Shown: piece by piece, positions 26,025 to 35,255 of the stretch
Layout: each line of letters starts with the position of its first letter
Numbering within the stretch: position 1 is the first letter of the stretch
From: Propionibacteriaceae bacterium AM104-82
GTDB lineage: Bacteria; Actinomycetota; Actinomycetes; Propionibacteriales; Propionibacteriaceae
Reading direction: 5' to 3'
Assembly: GCA_027658995.1 (NCBI GenBank)
Contig: JAQDQK010000016.1
Location: 14,371 to 78,370 of the forward strand
Length of the DNA stretch: 64,000 bases
The notes under the pieces: generated by a model
Database searches by the model: none
Told to the model about the DNA's origin: nothing
The model's input: the letters and a program-made list of their open reading frames with translations, nothing else
Translations under genes and position numbers: made by a program

Positions 26025-27524
26025 ATGACCAAGGCAATCGTCAACCTCGACCTGCCCGGCCCGCTCGTCTCGCGACACCAGCACGGGCACTTCGCCGAAC
26101 ACCTCGGGCACTGCATCTACGAGGGCATCTTCGTCGGCGCCGACTCCGAGATCCCCAACGACAAGGGCATCCGGCTCGACGTCGTCGAGGCCCTCAAGGA
26201 GATCGGAATCCCGAACCTGCGCTGGCCGGGCGGCTGCTTCGCCGACGACTACCACTGGCGCGACGGGATCGGCACCGACCGGCCCACCGTCGTCAACTCG
26301 CTGTGGGGCGACGTCGTCGAGGACAACAGCTTCGGAACCCACGAGTTCATGCACCTGATCGACCTGCTGGAGACCGAACCCTACATCTGCGGCAACGTCG
26401 GCTCCGGCACCGTGCAGGAGATGAGCCAGTGGGTCGAGTACCTCACCCGCGGCGACGATTCCCCGATGGCGCGCCTGCGGCGCTCCAACGGCCGCGACGA
26501 GCCGTGGACCGTGAAGTTCTGGGGCGTGGGCAACGAGTCTTGGGGCTGCGGAGGAAACATGCGCCCCGAGCACTACGCCGACCTGGCCCGCCAGTACGGC
26601 ACCTACTGCCGCGACCATGGAGACAACCGGCTGTACCGGATCGCCTGCGGCGCCAACGTCGACGACTACGCCTGGACCCAGGCACTGATGTCGACCGTCG
26701 GCGACCTCGGCTGCGGCTGCCGCCCCGCCGACCACTTCCAGGGCCTCAGCCTGCACCACTACACCTTCGGGAAGAGCTGGGAGGAGAAGGGCTCGGCGAC
26801 CGACTTCGACACCGACGACTACTTCTCCACGATGGCCAACGCCTGGCGGATGGACGAACTGATCGCCCGGCACTCCACGATCATGGACGTCTACGACCCG
26901 ACGCGCAGGATCGGCCTGATCGTCGACGAGTGGGGCACCTGGTGGGAGCCGGAGCCGGGCAGCAACCCTGGCTTCCTGGTGCAGCGCCAGACCCTGCGCG
27001 ACGCGCTGGTGGCGAGCGTCACGCTCGACATCTTCCACGCGCACGCCGAGCGGGTCGAGATGGCCAACCTGGCCCAGGCCGTCAACGTGCTGCAGGCGGT
27101 GCTCGTCACCGACGGCGCGACGCTGACCCGCACCCCGACCTGGCACGTCTTCGAGATGAACCAGGGCCACGGCGACGGCAACCTGCTGCCCGTGCAGTGG
27201 AACTCGCGCCCGACCCGGTCCGTGCCGCAGGAGGGTCCGCGCCCCGACGTCGACCTGCCGCTGCTGCACGCCTCGGTCACCGTCAAGGACGGCCGGGTGC
27301 TTGTCTCCGCGACCAACCTGGCGCTCGAGCCTCAGGACGTCGACCTGGAACTGCGCGGCGGCTCGGTCGGCCTCGACGGAGCCCGCCTTCTGACCGCCTC
27401 CGACCTGCACGACGAGGAGGTCTCCGTCACCGCGTTCGACGGCGCGAGCCTCGACGGCGGCGTGCTGAGGCTGCGGATGCCCGCGACCAGCTACGTCGTC
27501 GCGGAGCTGACGCTGGAGGCGTGA
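26025..27524 (+). CDS. GH51 alpha-L-arabinofuranosidase (2)
   Basis: 499-aa intracellular GH51 enzyme. [20 protein letters not shown], acid/base E171 in [11 protein letters not shown] and nucleophile E302 in [16 protein letters not shown] are all present. The residues around both glutamates differ from the other GH51 of the locus, so the pair is not a recent duplication. It is the last gene of the araDA-GH127-GH27-GH51 operon, 11 bp after GH27, with AAGGGACC before the ATG. It ends one base before the convergent metallo-hydrolase gene. Confidence 0.94.
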   Translation: MTKAIVNLDLPGPLVSRHQHGHFAEHLGHCIYEGIFVGADSEIPNDKGIRLDVVEALKEIGIPNLRWPGGCFADDYHWRDGIGTDRPTVVNSLWGDVVEDNSFGTHEFMHLIDLLETEPYICGNVGSGTVQEMSQWVEYLTRGDDSPMARLRRSNGRDEPWTVKFWGVGNESWGCGGNMRPEHYADLARQYGTYCRDHGDNRLYRIACGANVDDYAWTQALMSTVGDLGCGCRPADHFQGLSLHHYTFGKSWEEKGSATDFDTDDYFSTMANAWRMDELIARHSTIMDVYDPTRRIGLIVDEWGTWWEPEPGSNPGFLVQRQTLRDALVASVTLDIFHAHAERVEMANLAQAVNVLQAVLVTDGATLTRTPTWHVFEMNQGHGDGNLLPVQWNSRPTRSVPQEGPRPDVDLPLLHASVTVKDGRVLVSATNLALEPQDVDLELRGGSVGLDGARLLTASDLHDEEVSVTAFDGASLDGGVLRLRMPATSYVVAELTLEA

Positions 27525-27525
27525 C

Positions 27526-28296
27526 TCAGAGCCCCAGGATCGGCAACTGACGCTTCGGCTCGATGCCCTTTGCGGCGAGCTCGGCGTAGGCCTTCGGAAG
27601 GGCCACCGCGAGCGTCTCGGCCGTGAACGGCCATTCGGTCGCGGTGGCCGCGTCCTCGAGCCTGGTGCCCTGCTGGATCATCATCTCGGTCTGGCTGTAG
27701 AGCATCGCGATCTCGGCGCGCTGGATGAAGGCGAAGTCGCGGTCGACAACGGTGCCGTGACCGGGCACGAACCGGGTCTCGTCCTGGCTTGCCCCGAGCA
27801 CGCCGTCGAGGACGGTCGGCCAGTTGCTGAGCGAGGTCGTCTCGTCGACCTGCGGGTCGCCGCCCTGCTCCAGCAGGTCGCCCGCGAAGATGACGCGCTC
27901 GCCCGGCACGAAGACGATCACGTCGCTGCGGGTGTGCGCGTCGCCGAAGTTGACCATCTCGACGCGCTGGTCGCCCAGGTCGACGGCGACCGCCATCGAG
28001 AAGCCGCGGGTCGGCTCGAACGCCTTCAGGTTCTCGTGCGCGATGCTCGTGACGCCCTCCATGCCCGCCACGCCGCCGCTGTGGTCGCCGTGATCGTGCG
28101 TGACGATCACGTGCGTCACCGGAACCCCCGCGCGCTCGTTCGCGGAGGCCAGCAGCTCGGCGCCCTGCTCGGCGGTGTTGCCCGAGTCGACCAGCATCGC
28201 GGCGCTGTCTCCGACGATCAGGCCGACGTTGACCGCGTGCGGCTCGACGGTGGTGACGAAGACTCGATCGGTGACAGGGGTCCAAACAGGCGTCAT
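27526..28296 (-). CDS. Metallo-beta-lactamase-fold hydrolase
   Basis: 256-aa MBL-fold enzyme with the metal motif THDHGDHSGG (HXHXDH), further ligands in FGDAHTRSD, FAGDLLEQGG and the C-terminal FVPGHG. It resembles generic MBL hydrolases (glyoxalase II-like or SoxH-like) with a short N-terminal strand segment VWTPVTDRVFVTTVEPHAVNVGLIVGD. Physiological substrate unknown. It is divergent from hrcA with 75 bp between starts; TACGAT lies six bases before its ATG, so the message may be leaderless, although GGAGA in the same place could be a ribosome site. Confidence 0.85.
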   Translation of the reverse strand: MTPVWTPVTDRVFVTTVEPHAVNVGLIVGDSAAMLVDSGNTAEQGAELLASANERAGVPVTHVIVTHDHGDHSGGVAGMEGVTSIAHENLKAFEPTRGFSMAVAVDLGDQRVEMVNFGDAHTRSDVIVFVPGERVIFAGDLLEQGGDPQVDETTSLSNWPTVLDGVLGASQDETRFVPGHGTVVDRDFAFIQRAEIAMLYSQTEMMIQQGTRLEDAATATEWPFTAETLAVALPKAYAELAAKGIEPKRQLPILGL

Positions 28297-28316
28297 GTCT
28301 CCATCGTAGAGGGAGC

Positions 28317-28347
28317 TACACTGGCACTCGGCATGCGCGAGTGCCAG
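28317..28347 (+). promoter_or_regulatory. hrcA -10 box and CIRCE element
   Basis: CTGGCACTC (28321-28329), nine bases, GAGTGCCAG (28339-28347): a perfect 9-9-9 inverted repeat matching CIRCE (TTAGCACTC/GAGTGCTAA) except for compensated outer bases. TACACT (28317-28322) just overlaps the left arm as a -10 box. HrcA bound here would repress its own operon and might also affect the divergent hydrolase gene. Confidence 0.85.
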
Positions 28348-28371
28348 CCGCAGATCCAGGAGGTGATGACC

Positions 28372-29373
28372 ATGCTCGACGACCGCAAGCTCAACGTGCT
28401 CAAGGCGATCGTCACCGACTACGTCGCAAGCAGGGAGCCGGTCGGCTCCAAGGCCCTGGTGGAGCGCCACCAGTTGAAGGTCTCCGCGGCCACAGTGCGC
28501 AACGACATGGCGGCGCTGGAGGAGGAGGGCTACATCACGCAGCCCCACACCAGCGCCGGACGCATCCCCACCGACAAGGGCTACCGGCTCTTCGTCGACC
28601 GGCTCGCCCAGATCAAGCCGCTGTCGACGGCCGAGCGGGTCGCGATCACCAGTTTCATGAACGGCACCGCCGACATCGACGACCTGATCGGTCGCACCGT
28701 CCGGCTGCTCGCACAGCTCACCAGGCAGGTCGCCATCGTGCAGTACCCCGTGGTGCAGCGCGACGAGATCCGCCACCTCGACCTTGTGCCGCTGAGCAGC
28801 GAGCGACTCCTCGTCATCGTCGTCTCGTCGTCTGGTCGCGTCGACCAGACCACCATCGACGGCCCCGTGCTCGCCGAGCCGCAACTCGGCTCGCTGCGGT
28901 TGATGCTGGCCGCGGCCGTGGTCGGCAAGTCGACGGTCGACGCCGCCTCAGCGCTCGCCGGCTTCCTGGAGGGCGTCGCCCCAGCAGACCGCGCGATCGC
29001 GGCCCCCACGGTCGCGGCGGTGCTCGAGGCGATCGCCGCGAAGCCCGCCACCCAGGTCCTCGTCGCGGGCGTGCCCAACCTTGCAGGCGCCGAGTTCGAG
29101 CAGAACCTCCGGCCGCTGCTGGAGGCCCTTGAAGAGCAGGTCATCCTGATGCGTCTGCTCGGCGAGGCGGCGGGCGACGACGTGACGGTCCGGATCGGGC
29201 AGGAGAACACCACCCAGGGCTTCCACTCGACGAGCCTCATCGCCACCGGCTACGGTTCCGACCTGCAGGCGAGCCTCGGCATCGTCGGCCCCACCCGGAT
29301 GGACTACCCCTCAACCATCGCCGCGGTCCGTGCCGTGGCGCGCTATGTGAGCAGATTCCTCAACGAAGGCTGA
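28372..29373 (+). CDS. hrcA: Heat-inducible transcription repressor HrcA
   Basis: 333-aa repressor of class I heat-shock genes. The winged-helix region is [29 protein letters not shown] ... [35 protein letters not shown], followed by the HrcA dimerisation/inserted domains. ATG 28372 is chosen because AGGAGG ends eight bases before it and because HrcA proteins usually begin MLDDR; two upstream in-frame starts overlap that ribosome site. It is preceded by a CIRCE element and followed 14 bp later by dnaJ, giving heat- and GroE-linked feedback control. Confidence 0.95.
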   Translation: MLDDRKLNVLKAIVTDYVASREPVGSKALVERHQLKVSAATVRNDMAALEEEGYITQPHTSAGRIPTDKGYRLFVDRLAQIKPLSTAERVAITSFMNGTADIDDLIGRTVRLLAQLTRQVAIVQYPVVQRDEIRHLDLVPLSSERLLVIVVSSSGRVDQTTIDGPVLAEPQLGSLRLMLAAAVVGKSTVDAASALAGFLEGVAPADRAIAAPTVAAVLEAIAAKPATQVLVAGVPNLAGAEFEQNLRPLLEALEEQVILMRLLGEAAGDDVTVRIGQENTTQGFHSTSLIATGYGSDLQASLGIVGPTRMDYPSTIAAVRAVARYVSRFLNEG

Positions 29374-29387
29374 AGACCAACACAGAT

Positions 29388-30554
29388 ATGAGCAAGGACT
29401 ACTACGACATCCTCGGCGTGGAGCGCGACGCTACCCCCGAGGCCATCAAGAAGGCCTACCGTCGCCGCGCCATGAAGGTGCACCCCGACGTCGCACCCGA
29501 CGACGCCGAGGCGGCAGAGAAGTTCAAGGAACTCAGCGAGGCCTACGAGGTGCTGAGCGACCCCAACAAGCGAGCCGTGTTCGACCGCGGCGGCGACCCG
29601 ATGTCGCAGGGCGGCGCCGGGTTCTCCGGCTTCGGCGGCGGCTTTCCCGGTGGCTTCGACTTCACCAACCTGGTCGACGCGATGTTCGGCACCGCCTCCT
29701 CCCGCGGGCCCCGCTCGCGCGTGCGCCAGGGCCAGGACGCGCTCGTGCGACTCCGGCTTGAGCTGTTCGAGGCCGTCTTCGGCGCCACAAAGCCAGTCAA
29801 GGTGCAGACCGCGGTGGTCTGCCCGAAGTGTGCAGGCAAGGGCGGCGAGCCCGGCTCCGAGCCCGTCAACTGCGGCACCTGTGACGGCTCCGGTGAGGTC
29901 TCGCAGATCCAGCGCAGCTTCTTCGGTGACGTCCGCACCACGCAGGCCTGCCCGACCTGCCGCGGCTACGGCACCATCATCCCCAACCCGTGCACCGAGT
30001 GCTCCGGCGAGGGACGCGTCCGCACCACCCGCACGCTGCAGGTCAAGGTGCCCGCGGGCGTCTCGACCGGCATCCGGATCCACCTCGAGGCGCAGGGCGA
30101 GGTCGGCCCCGGCGGCGGCCCGGCAGGCGACCTGTACGTCGAACTGGTCGTCGACGAGCACGACACGTTCCGCCGCGACGGCGACAACCTCGAGATGGTC
30201 GTCAAGCTCCCCATGACGGCGGCCGCGCTCGGCACCACCGTCGACGTCGCGACTCTTGAGGCCGAATGGCCCGACTCCCCGGTGGAGGACCGCAGCGTCG
30301 CCGTCGAGGTGCCGGCAGGCACCCAGTCGGGCACCCGGATCGCGCTCAAGGGCAAGGGCGTGCCGCGACTGCGCGGCGGCGGCCGGGGCGACCTGGGCGT
30401 CACGCTGCTGGTGCAGACCCCGACAAAGCTCGACGACAAGCAGCGCGAACTGCTGCGCCAACTCGCGGAGGAGCGCGACGAGACCCGCGCCGAGGCCATC
30501 GCGGCCAAGGGCCACAAGGGAGTCTTCGGCAAGATCTCCGAGTGGTTCTCGTGA
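29388..30554 (+). CDS. dnaJ: Chaperone protein DnaJ
   Basis: 388-aa type I J-protein. The J domain contains HPD at residues 32-34, followed by a G/F-rich stretch ([18 protein letters not shown]). Four zinc-finger repeats [24 protein letters not shown] and CTECSGEG come next, then the C-terminal substrate-binding domains. It stimulates DnaK ATPase and binds unfolded proteins. Its location behind hrcA marks it as the DnaJ2 type of Actinobacteria, separate from the dnaK-grpE-dnaJ1 operon. The stop overlaps the rsmE start (GTGA). Confidence 0.95.
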   Translation: MSKDYYDILGVERDATPEAIKKAYRRRAMKVHPDVAPDDAEAAEKFKELSEAYEVLSDPNKRAVFDRGGDPMSQGGAGFSGFGGGFPGGFDFTNLVDAMFGTASSRGPRSRVRQGQDALVRLRLELFEAVFGATKPVKVQTAVVCPKCAGKGGEPGSEPVNCGTCDGSGEVSQIQRSFFGDVRTTQACPTCRGYGTIIPNPCTECSGEGRVRTTRTLQVKVPAGVSTGIRIHLEAQGEVGPGGGPAGDLYVELVVDEHDTFRRDGDNLEMVVKLPMTAAALGTTVDVATLEAEWPDSPVEDRSVAVEVPAGTQSGTRIALKGKGVPRLRGGGRGDLGVTLLVQTPTKLDDKQRELLRQLAEERDETRAEAIAAKGHKGVFGKISEWFS

Positions 30555-31282
30555 CGAGTGCCCTCTTCCTCGCCGATTTCGGGGACGTCGCCCCCGATGC
30601 GCTGATCACCATCACCGGCGACGAGGCCCACCACGCGGTCGCCGTCAAGCGCATCGAGGTGGGGGAGACGGTGCTGGTCGCCGACGGCCACGGGTCCGCC
30701 GTCAGCGCCGTCGTCGAGGAGACCGGGCGCCGCGAACTCACCGTCCGCGTCGTCGAGGTGCTCCACCCCGACGAGCCCGCCCTGACGTGGGGCGTCGCGC
30801 AGGCGCTCGCCAAGGGCGACCGCAGCGACCTCGCGGTGCAGACCGCCACCGAACTCGGCGCCCGCCGGATCCTCGCCTGGCAGGCCGCCCGCAGCATCGT
30901 GCGCTGGCAGGGGGAGCGCGGCGACAAGTCGCTCGAGAAGTGGCGCGCCACCAGTCGCGAGGCCACCAAGCAGGCGCGCCGCTTCCTGGTCCCCGAGGTC
31001 GTCTTCGCCACCACGGCGGACGTGGCCGAGGCGATCGCGCAGGCCGACGTCGCGCTCGTCCTGCACGAGGACGCCGTGGACCACATCGCCGACATCGACC
31101 TCCCGTCCGAGGGGACAGGGCTGCTGATCGTCGGCCCCGAGGGCGGCATCGCCCCCGACGAACTCGACCGCTTCCTCGAGGCGGGGGCCCGCGCCGTCAG
31201 CATCAGCGACGGCGTGCTGCGCACCTCGACGGCCGCCGCGGTCGCGCTCGGCCAACTCGACGTGCTCGCGAGGCGCTCGTGA
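30551..31282 (+). CDS. rsmE: 16S rRNA m3U1498 methyltransferase RsmE
   Basis: 243-aa SPOUT-class methyltransferase. The N-terminal PUA-like part contains [19 protein letters not shown], then [21 protein letters not shown]. The C-terminal SAM-binding knot region has [15 protein letters not shown] and [18 protein letters not shown]. It methylates U1498 of 16S rRNA. The GTG start overlaps dnaJ and the stop overlaps tgt, so the run is translationally coupled. Confidence 0.94.
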   Translation: MTSALFLADFGDVAPDALITITGDEAHHAVAVKRIEVGETVLVADGHGSAVSAVVEETGRRELTVRVVEVLHPDEPALTWGVAQALAKGDRSDLAVQTATELGARRILAWQAARSIVRWQGERGDKSLEKWRATSREATKQARRFLVPEVVFATTADVAEAIAQADVALVLHEDAVDHIADIDLPSEGTGLLIVGPEGGIAPDELDRFLEAGARAVSISDGVLRTSTAAAVALGQLDVLARRS

Positions 31283-32505
31283 GCTTCTCCTTCGACGTCA
31301 CGCACCGGCTGGATGACGCCCCAGGACGGGCGGGCGTCATCCACACCCCGCACGGCGACATCGAGACGCCCGCGTTCGTGGTCGTCGGCACCAAGGCCAC
31401 CGTCAAGGCGGTGCTTCCCGAGACCGTCGCCGACCTCGGCGCGCAGGCGGTGCTGGCCAACGCCTACCACCTGTACCTGCAGCCCGGCTCCGACCTGATC
31501 GACGAGGCGGGCGGGCTCGGCGCGTTCATGAACTGGCCCGGCCCCACCTTCACCGACTCCGGTGGCTTCCAGGTGATGAGCCTCGGCGCCGGGTTCAAGA
31601 AGGTCCTCGCGATGGACACCGCAGGCCTGCAGAACGACGACGTGATCGCCGAGGGCAAGACCAGGATGGCCCACGTCGACGAGGACGGAGTCACGTTCAA
31701 GTCGCACCTGGACGGCACCCGGCACCGCTTCACCCCCGAGGTCTCGATGCGGATCCAGCACGAACTGGGCGCCGACATCATGTTCGCCTTCGACGAGTTG
31801 ACCACGCTGATGAACACCCGCGGCTACCAGGAGTCCTCGGTCGAGCGGACTCACCGCTGGGCAGAGCGCTGCCTCGCCGCGCACGCCCAGCTCACCAGGC
31901 AGCGTGCCGACAAGCCGTACCAGGCGCTGTTCGGCGTCATCCAGGGTGCCCAGTACGAGGACCTGCGCCGCTCGGCGGCCCGCGGCCTCGCGGACCTGGA
32001 GGTGGACGGGCAGTCCTTCGACGGCTTCGGCCTCGGCGGCGCGCTCGAGAAGGAGAACCTCGGCACCATCATCGGCTGGATGGTCGAGGAACTGCCCGAG
32101 GCCAAGCCCCGGCACCTGCTCGGCATCTCGGAGCCCGACGACTTCTTCGCGGCCATCGAGATGGGCGCCGACACCTTCGACTGCGTCAACCCGTCACGGG
32201 TGGCCCGCAACGCCGCCATCTACACCGCCGACGGTCGCTACAACGTCAACACCGCCCGGCACCGGCGCTCCTTCATCCCGCTGGAGGAGGGCTGCGACTG
32301 CTACACGTGCCAGCACTACACGCGGGCCTACCTGCACCACCTGTTCAAGGCGAAGGAGATGCTTGCCTCGACGCTGGCGACCGTCCACAACGAGCGCTTC
32401 ACCGTAAGGCTCGTCGACGCGATCCGGGACGCCATGAAGGCGGGGGACTTCTACGCCTACCGCGACGAGTTCCTCGGCAGGTTCTACTCCACCGACCCGG
32501 CGTAG
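31279..32505 (+). CDS. tgt: tRNA-guanine transglycosylase
   Basis: 408-aa bacterial-type TGT exchanging guanine-34 for preQ1 or queuine. Active-site segments are TFTDSGGFQVMSLG, the nucleophile region in ADTFDCVNPSRVARNA, and the zinc site CDCYTCQHYTRAYLHHL with a following histidine (ATVHN). GTG overlaps the rsmE stop (GTGA). Its last 22 bp overlap the 3' end of the convergent queuosine-precursor transporter, a partner in the same salvage route. No preQ0/preQ1 biosynthesis gene is visible here. Confidence 0.94.
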   Translation: MSFSFDVTHRLDDAPGRAGVIHTPHGDIETPAFVVVGTKATVKAVLPETVADLGAQAVLANAYHLYLQPGSDLIDEAGGLGAFMNWPGPTFTDSGGFQVMSLGAGFKKVLAMDTAGLQNDDVIAEGKTRMAHVDEDGVTFKSHLDGTRHRFTPEVSMRIQHELGADIMFAFDELTTLMNTRGYQESSVERTHRWAERCLAAHAQLTRQRADKPYQALFGVIQGAQYEDLRRSAARGLADLEVDGQSFDGFGLGGALEKENLGTIIGWMVEELPEAKPRHLLGISEPDDFFAAIEMGADTFDCVNPSRVARNAAIYTADGRYNVNTARHRRSFIPLEEGCDCYTCQHYTRAYLHHLFKAKEMLASTLATVHNERFTVRLVDAIRDAMKAGDFYAYRDEFLGRFYSTDPA

Positions 32506-33200
32506 CTCGGCTCGCGGCGCTTGACGTGCTTGATCACCTGGTACGTGATGGGCAGGAACAGCGCCTCGATGGCGACCTTGTACAGGTAGCCGACCAGGAT
32601 GTAGTTGACCAGCGTGCCGCCGGTGATGATGCCCGCGAACGCGACGATGCAGAAGATGGTGGTGTCTGCCGCCTCGCCGACCACAGTCGAGCCGAGCAGC
32701 CGCGCCCACAGCGAGCCCTCGCGGGTGCGGCGCTTGAGTCGCACCAGCACCCAGGCGTTGAGCAGTTGCCCGACGGCGTAGCCGAGCAGCGAGGCGAGCA
32801 CGATCCGCGGCACGAAGCCAAGGATCGCCACGAAGGCGTCCTGGTTGCCCCAGTCGGCGGCGGGCGGCGCGGCGCCGACGAGCAGGAACGTCAGCGAGGC
32901 GACCACCGAGGTGGCGAACCCGATCGCGATGGCCCTCCTGGCACCCGCCCAGCCGTACACCTCGGCGAGCACATCGCCCAGCACGTAGGTCAGCGGGAAC
33001 AGCAGCGCCCCGCCGTCGGTGATGATCGGAAGCAGCGGGAAGCCGAGCAGGTCGACGTCCGGGCCGAACTGGATCAGTTTGACCGCCGCCACGTTCGAGA
33101 TCAGCAGCAGGGCGCAGAACAGCGCGACGACGACGTCGTAGACACCCGCGGGGCGGGTGGCGAAGCGCGGCTGCTGCTGCTCGTCTGGAACTGGAGGCAC
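32484..33200 (-). CDS. yhhQ: Queuosine precursor transporter (YhhQ/VUT family)
   Basis: 238-aa integral membrane protein with about six helices. ALLLISNVAAVKLIQFG, PLTYVLGDVLAEVYGWAGARRAI and STVVGEAADTTIFCIVAFAG are the conserved blocks of the YhhQ (formerly DUF165) family, which imports preQ0/preQ1 or queuine. Convergent overlap with tgt supports this function. The protein uses an acidic, glutamine-rich N-terminus (PPVPDEQQQ). Confidence 0.9.
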   Translation of the reverse strand: MPPVPDEQQQPRFATRPAGVYDVVVALFCALLLISNVAAVKLIQFGPDVDLLGFPLLPIITDGGALLFPLTYVLGDVLAEVYGWAGARRAIAIGFATSVVASLTFLLVGAAPPAADWGNQDAFVAILGFVPRIVLASLLGYAVGQLLNAWVLVRLKRRTREGSLWARLLGSTVVGEAADTTIFCIVAFAGIITGGTLVNYILVGYLYKVAIEALFLPITYQVIKHVKRREPSYAGSVE

Positions 33201-33281
33201 CGGGGCAGTCTACGGTGCCCGCACCTGGGCGACCTGCGCGTTGTTCCCGCCCCGGTGAGCGGGCGGTGGCAAGATTTGGTC

Positions 33282-33713
33282 ATGGACGAACTGGAGAATG
33301 AGGTTGTACCGGAGGACTCGGAGCAGCTCGACCAGCTGCAGCCGGGCGACTCCCTGATCAACCGAGGAGTCAAGGATGTCCTGGACGAGGGCTACATCGC
33401 CCCTGACGGCTGGTCGGTCGCCCAGGGCTACGGGAACACCCCTGCCGAGATGAGGCAGGGCGAGACCATCGAGATGCGCGTCAAGCAGGAGGAGCCCGAA
33501 CCCAAGGACTCGCAGGCCAACTGGAACCCGCACGGCGAGACCCGCCAGGTCGGCACCGAGCGTGCCGGGCGGCTGATGTCGGTGCAGGGCAGTGGACGCG
33601 AGGACACCCTCGGGGTCGATGTCGGCATCAGCGGCGGCGCCGCGAGCGCCGAGGAGGCCGCGATGCACATCATCTCCGACGACGAGGACGACGACGCCAT
33701 CCTCGAGGACTGA
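33282..33713 (+). CDS. DUF5709-like acidic protein
   Basis: 143-aa soluble, very acidic protein. It contains INRGVKDVLDEGYIAPDGWSVAQGYGNTPAEMRQGETIEMRVKQEEPE, matching the pattern of the actinobacterial DUF5709 family, and ends in a run of aspartates (ISDDEDDDAILED). No membrane segment or catalytic motif. The ATG follows AAGATTTGG; no strong ribosome site. Lies alone between yhhQ and phoH. Function not known. Confidence 0.75.
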   Translation: MDELENEVVPEDSEQLDQLQPGDSLINRGVKDVLDEGYIAPDGWSVAQGYGNTPAEMRQGETIEMRVKQEEPEPKDSQANWNPHGETRQVGTERAGRLMSVQGSGREDTLGVDVGISGGAASAEEAAMHIISDDEDDDAILED

Positions 33714-33739
33714 GCCTTCGGGTGGCTCCTGAGCAGCAG

Positions 33740-33745
33740 TAGACT
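33740..33745 (+). promoter_or_regulatory. -10 box upstream of phoH operon
   Basis: TAGACT about 60-70 bases before phoH; with AAGGA at 33786-33790 it defines a short leader. No convincing -35 box. Confidence 0.35.
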
Positions 33746-33812
33746 GTCGGGGTTCACGGCCGCGACCCTGCGGCCACCGACCACCAAGGACCCCGCCCTG
33801 ACCAGCCATTCG

Positions 33813-34796
33813 TTGGACCAGCAGCCCGCAAGCCGCACCGTCGCGGTGCCCACTTCGATCGACATGATCAACCTGCTCGGCCCCCGCGACGACTTCCTCC
33901 GCATCCTCGAAGACCACCTCGACGCCGACCTGCACGTCAGGGGCGGGCACATCACCTTGTCAGGTGAGGCCGCCGACGTCGCGAAGGCCGCCGAGGTGCT
34001 CACCGAACTCATCACCATCCTGCGCACCGGCCAGGGCCTCACGGGCGAGACCGTCGAGCGCGTCATCCAGATGAGCGACGACCCAGCCTCAAGCGCCTCC
34101 GAGATCCTGACGCAGAACATCGTCTCCTCCCGCGGTCGCACCGTCCGGCCCAAGACGCTGAACCAGAAGCGCTACGTCGACGCGATCGACAGGCACACCG
34201 TCGTGTTCGGCATCGGCCCCGCAGGCACAGGCAAGACCTACCTCGCGATGGCGAAGGCCGTGCAGGCGCTGCAGGCCAAGGAGGTCAGCCGGATCATCCT
34301 GACCCGTCCCGCCATCGAGGCGGGTGAGCGGCTCGGCTTCCTGCCCGGCACGCTCAACGACAAGATCGACCCGTATCTGAGGCCCCTGTACGACGCGCTG
34401 CACGACATGGTCGACGCCGACTCCGTCCCGAAGCTGCTGACCTCCGGCACCGTCGAGGTCGCGCCGCTCGCCTACATGCGTGGCCGCACCCTCAACGACG
34501 CGTTCATCATCCTCGACGAGGCGCAGAACACCTCGATGGAGCAGATGAAGATGTTCCTGACCCGGCTCGGCTTCGGGTCGAAGGTCGTGGTGACCGGCGA
34601 CGTGACCCAGATCGACCTGCCGGGCGGCGTCAAGAGCGGCCTGCGCGGGGTGCAGCAGGTCCTCGACGGCATCGACGACATCGCGTTCTGCACGCTCACC
34701 GCCCGGGATGTGGTGCGGCACAAGCTGGTTGGCCGTATCGTTGCGGCGTACGACCAGTTCGAGAGCCTGAACAAGGACCGGAGAGCCCCTAAGTGA
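33813..34796 (+). CDS. phoH: PhoH-like ATPase (YbeZ)
   Basis: About 327 aa. An N-terminal KH-like part (MINLLGPRDDFLRILEDHLDADLHVRGGHITLSG) precedes the PhoH ATPase with Walker A FGIGPAGTGKTYLA and Walker B DAFIILDEAQNT. It is a P-loop RNA-linked ATPase that pairs with YbeY, whose gene overlaps its stop (GTGA). Start choice is uncertain: TTG at 33813 has no ribosome site, whereas in-frame CTG at 33798 lies seven bases after AAGGA and would add five residues. An ATG 51 bases further in would cut into the conserved N-terminus. Confidence 0.9.
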   Translation: MDQQPASRTVAVPTSIDMINLLGPRDDFLRILEDHLDADLHVRGGHITLSGEAADVAKAAEVLTELITILRTGQGLTGETVERVIQMSDDPASSASEILTQNIVSSRGRTVRPKTLNQKRYVDAIDRHTVVFGIGPAGTGKTYLAMAKAVQALQAKEVSRIILTRPAIEAGERLGFLPGTLNDKIDPYLRPLYDALHDMVDADSVPKLLTSGTVEVAPLAYMRGRTLNDAFIILDEAQNTSMEQMKMFLTRLGFGSKVVVTGDVTQIDLPGGVKSGLRGVQQVLDGIDDIAFCTLTARDVVRHKLVGRIVAAYDQFESLNKDRRAPK

Positions 34797-35254
34797 TCGA
34801 CATCAACAACGAGTCCGGCGTCGCGGCAGACGAGCTGGGGCTCGTGGCCCTCTCGCGCTACGCGCTGGACCAGTTGCGCATCCACCCCCAGGCCGACCTG
34901 TCGATCGTGCTCGTCGACGAGGACACCATGACGCAGTACCACGAGCGCTTCATGGACCTTCCCGGCCCGACCGACGTGATGAGCTTCCCGATGGACGAAC
35001 TCCGCGCGCCTGCCGACGACGAGGAGCCGCCGCTGGGCCTGCTCGGCGACATCGTGATCTGCCCGCAGATCACCAGCCAGCAGGCCGCGGAGAACGGGCG
35101 GGAGCCCGACGCCGAGATCGAGTACCTGCTGATCCACGGGCTGCTCCACCTGCTCGGCCACGACCACGCGGAGCCGGAGGAGAAGGCGGTCATGTTCGCT
35201 CTGAACGACCGGATCATCGCCGGCTGGGAACTTGCCCGCACGGGTACCTCCTGA
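34793..35254 (+). CDS. ybeY: Endoribonuclease / rRNA maturation factor YbeY
   Basis: 153-aa zinc-dependent RNA-processing factor. The three-histidine metal site HGLLHLLGHDHAEPEE is at about residues 118-133. PGPTDVMSFPMDE and LGDIVICPQIT are the other conserved blocks. GTG start overlapping phoH gives coupled translation. In the usual actinobacterial order corC would follow directly; here an amino acid permease lies between. Confidence 0.94.
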   Translation: MIDINNESGVAADELGLVALSRYALDQLRIHPQADLSIVLVDEDTMTQYHERFMDLPGPTDVMSFPMDELRAPADDEEPPLGLLGDIVICPQITSQQAAENGREPDAEIEYLLIHGLLHLLGHDHAEPEEKAVMFALNDRIIAGWELARTGTS

Positions 35255-35255
35255 G

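Noticed and set aside
27526..28884. 452-codon version of the MBL hydrolase reaching into hrcA
   Set aside because: The upstream part is antisense to hrcA; the ATG at 28296 has a -10 box and GGAGA just before it.
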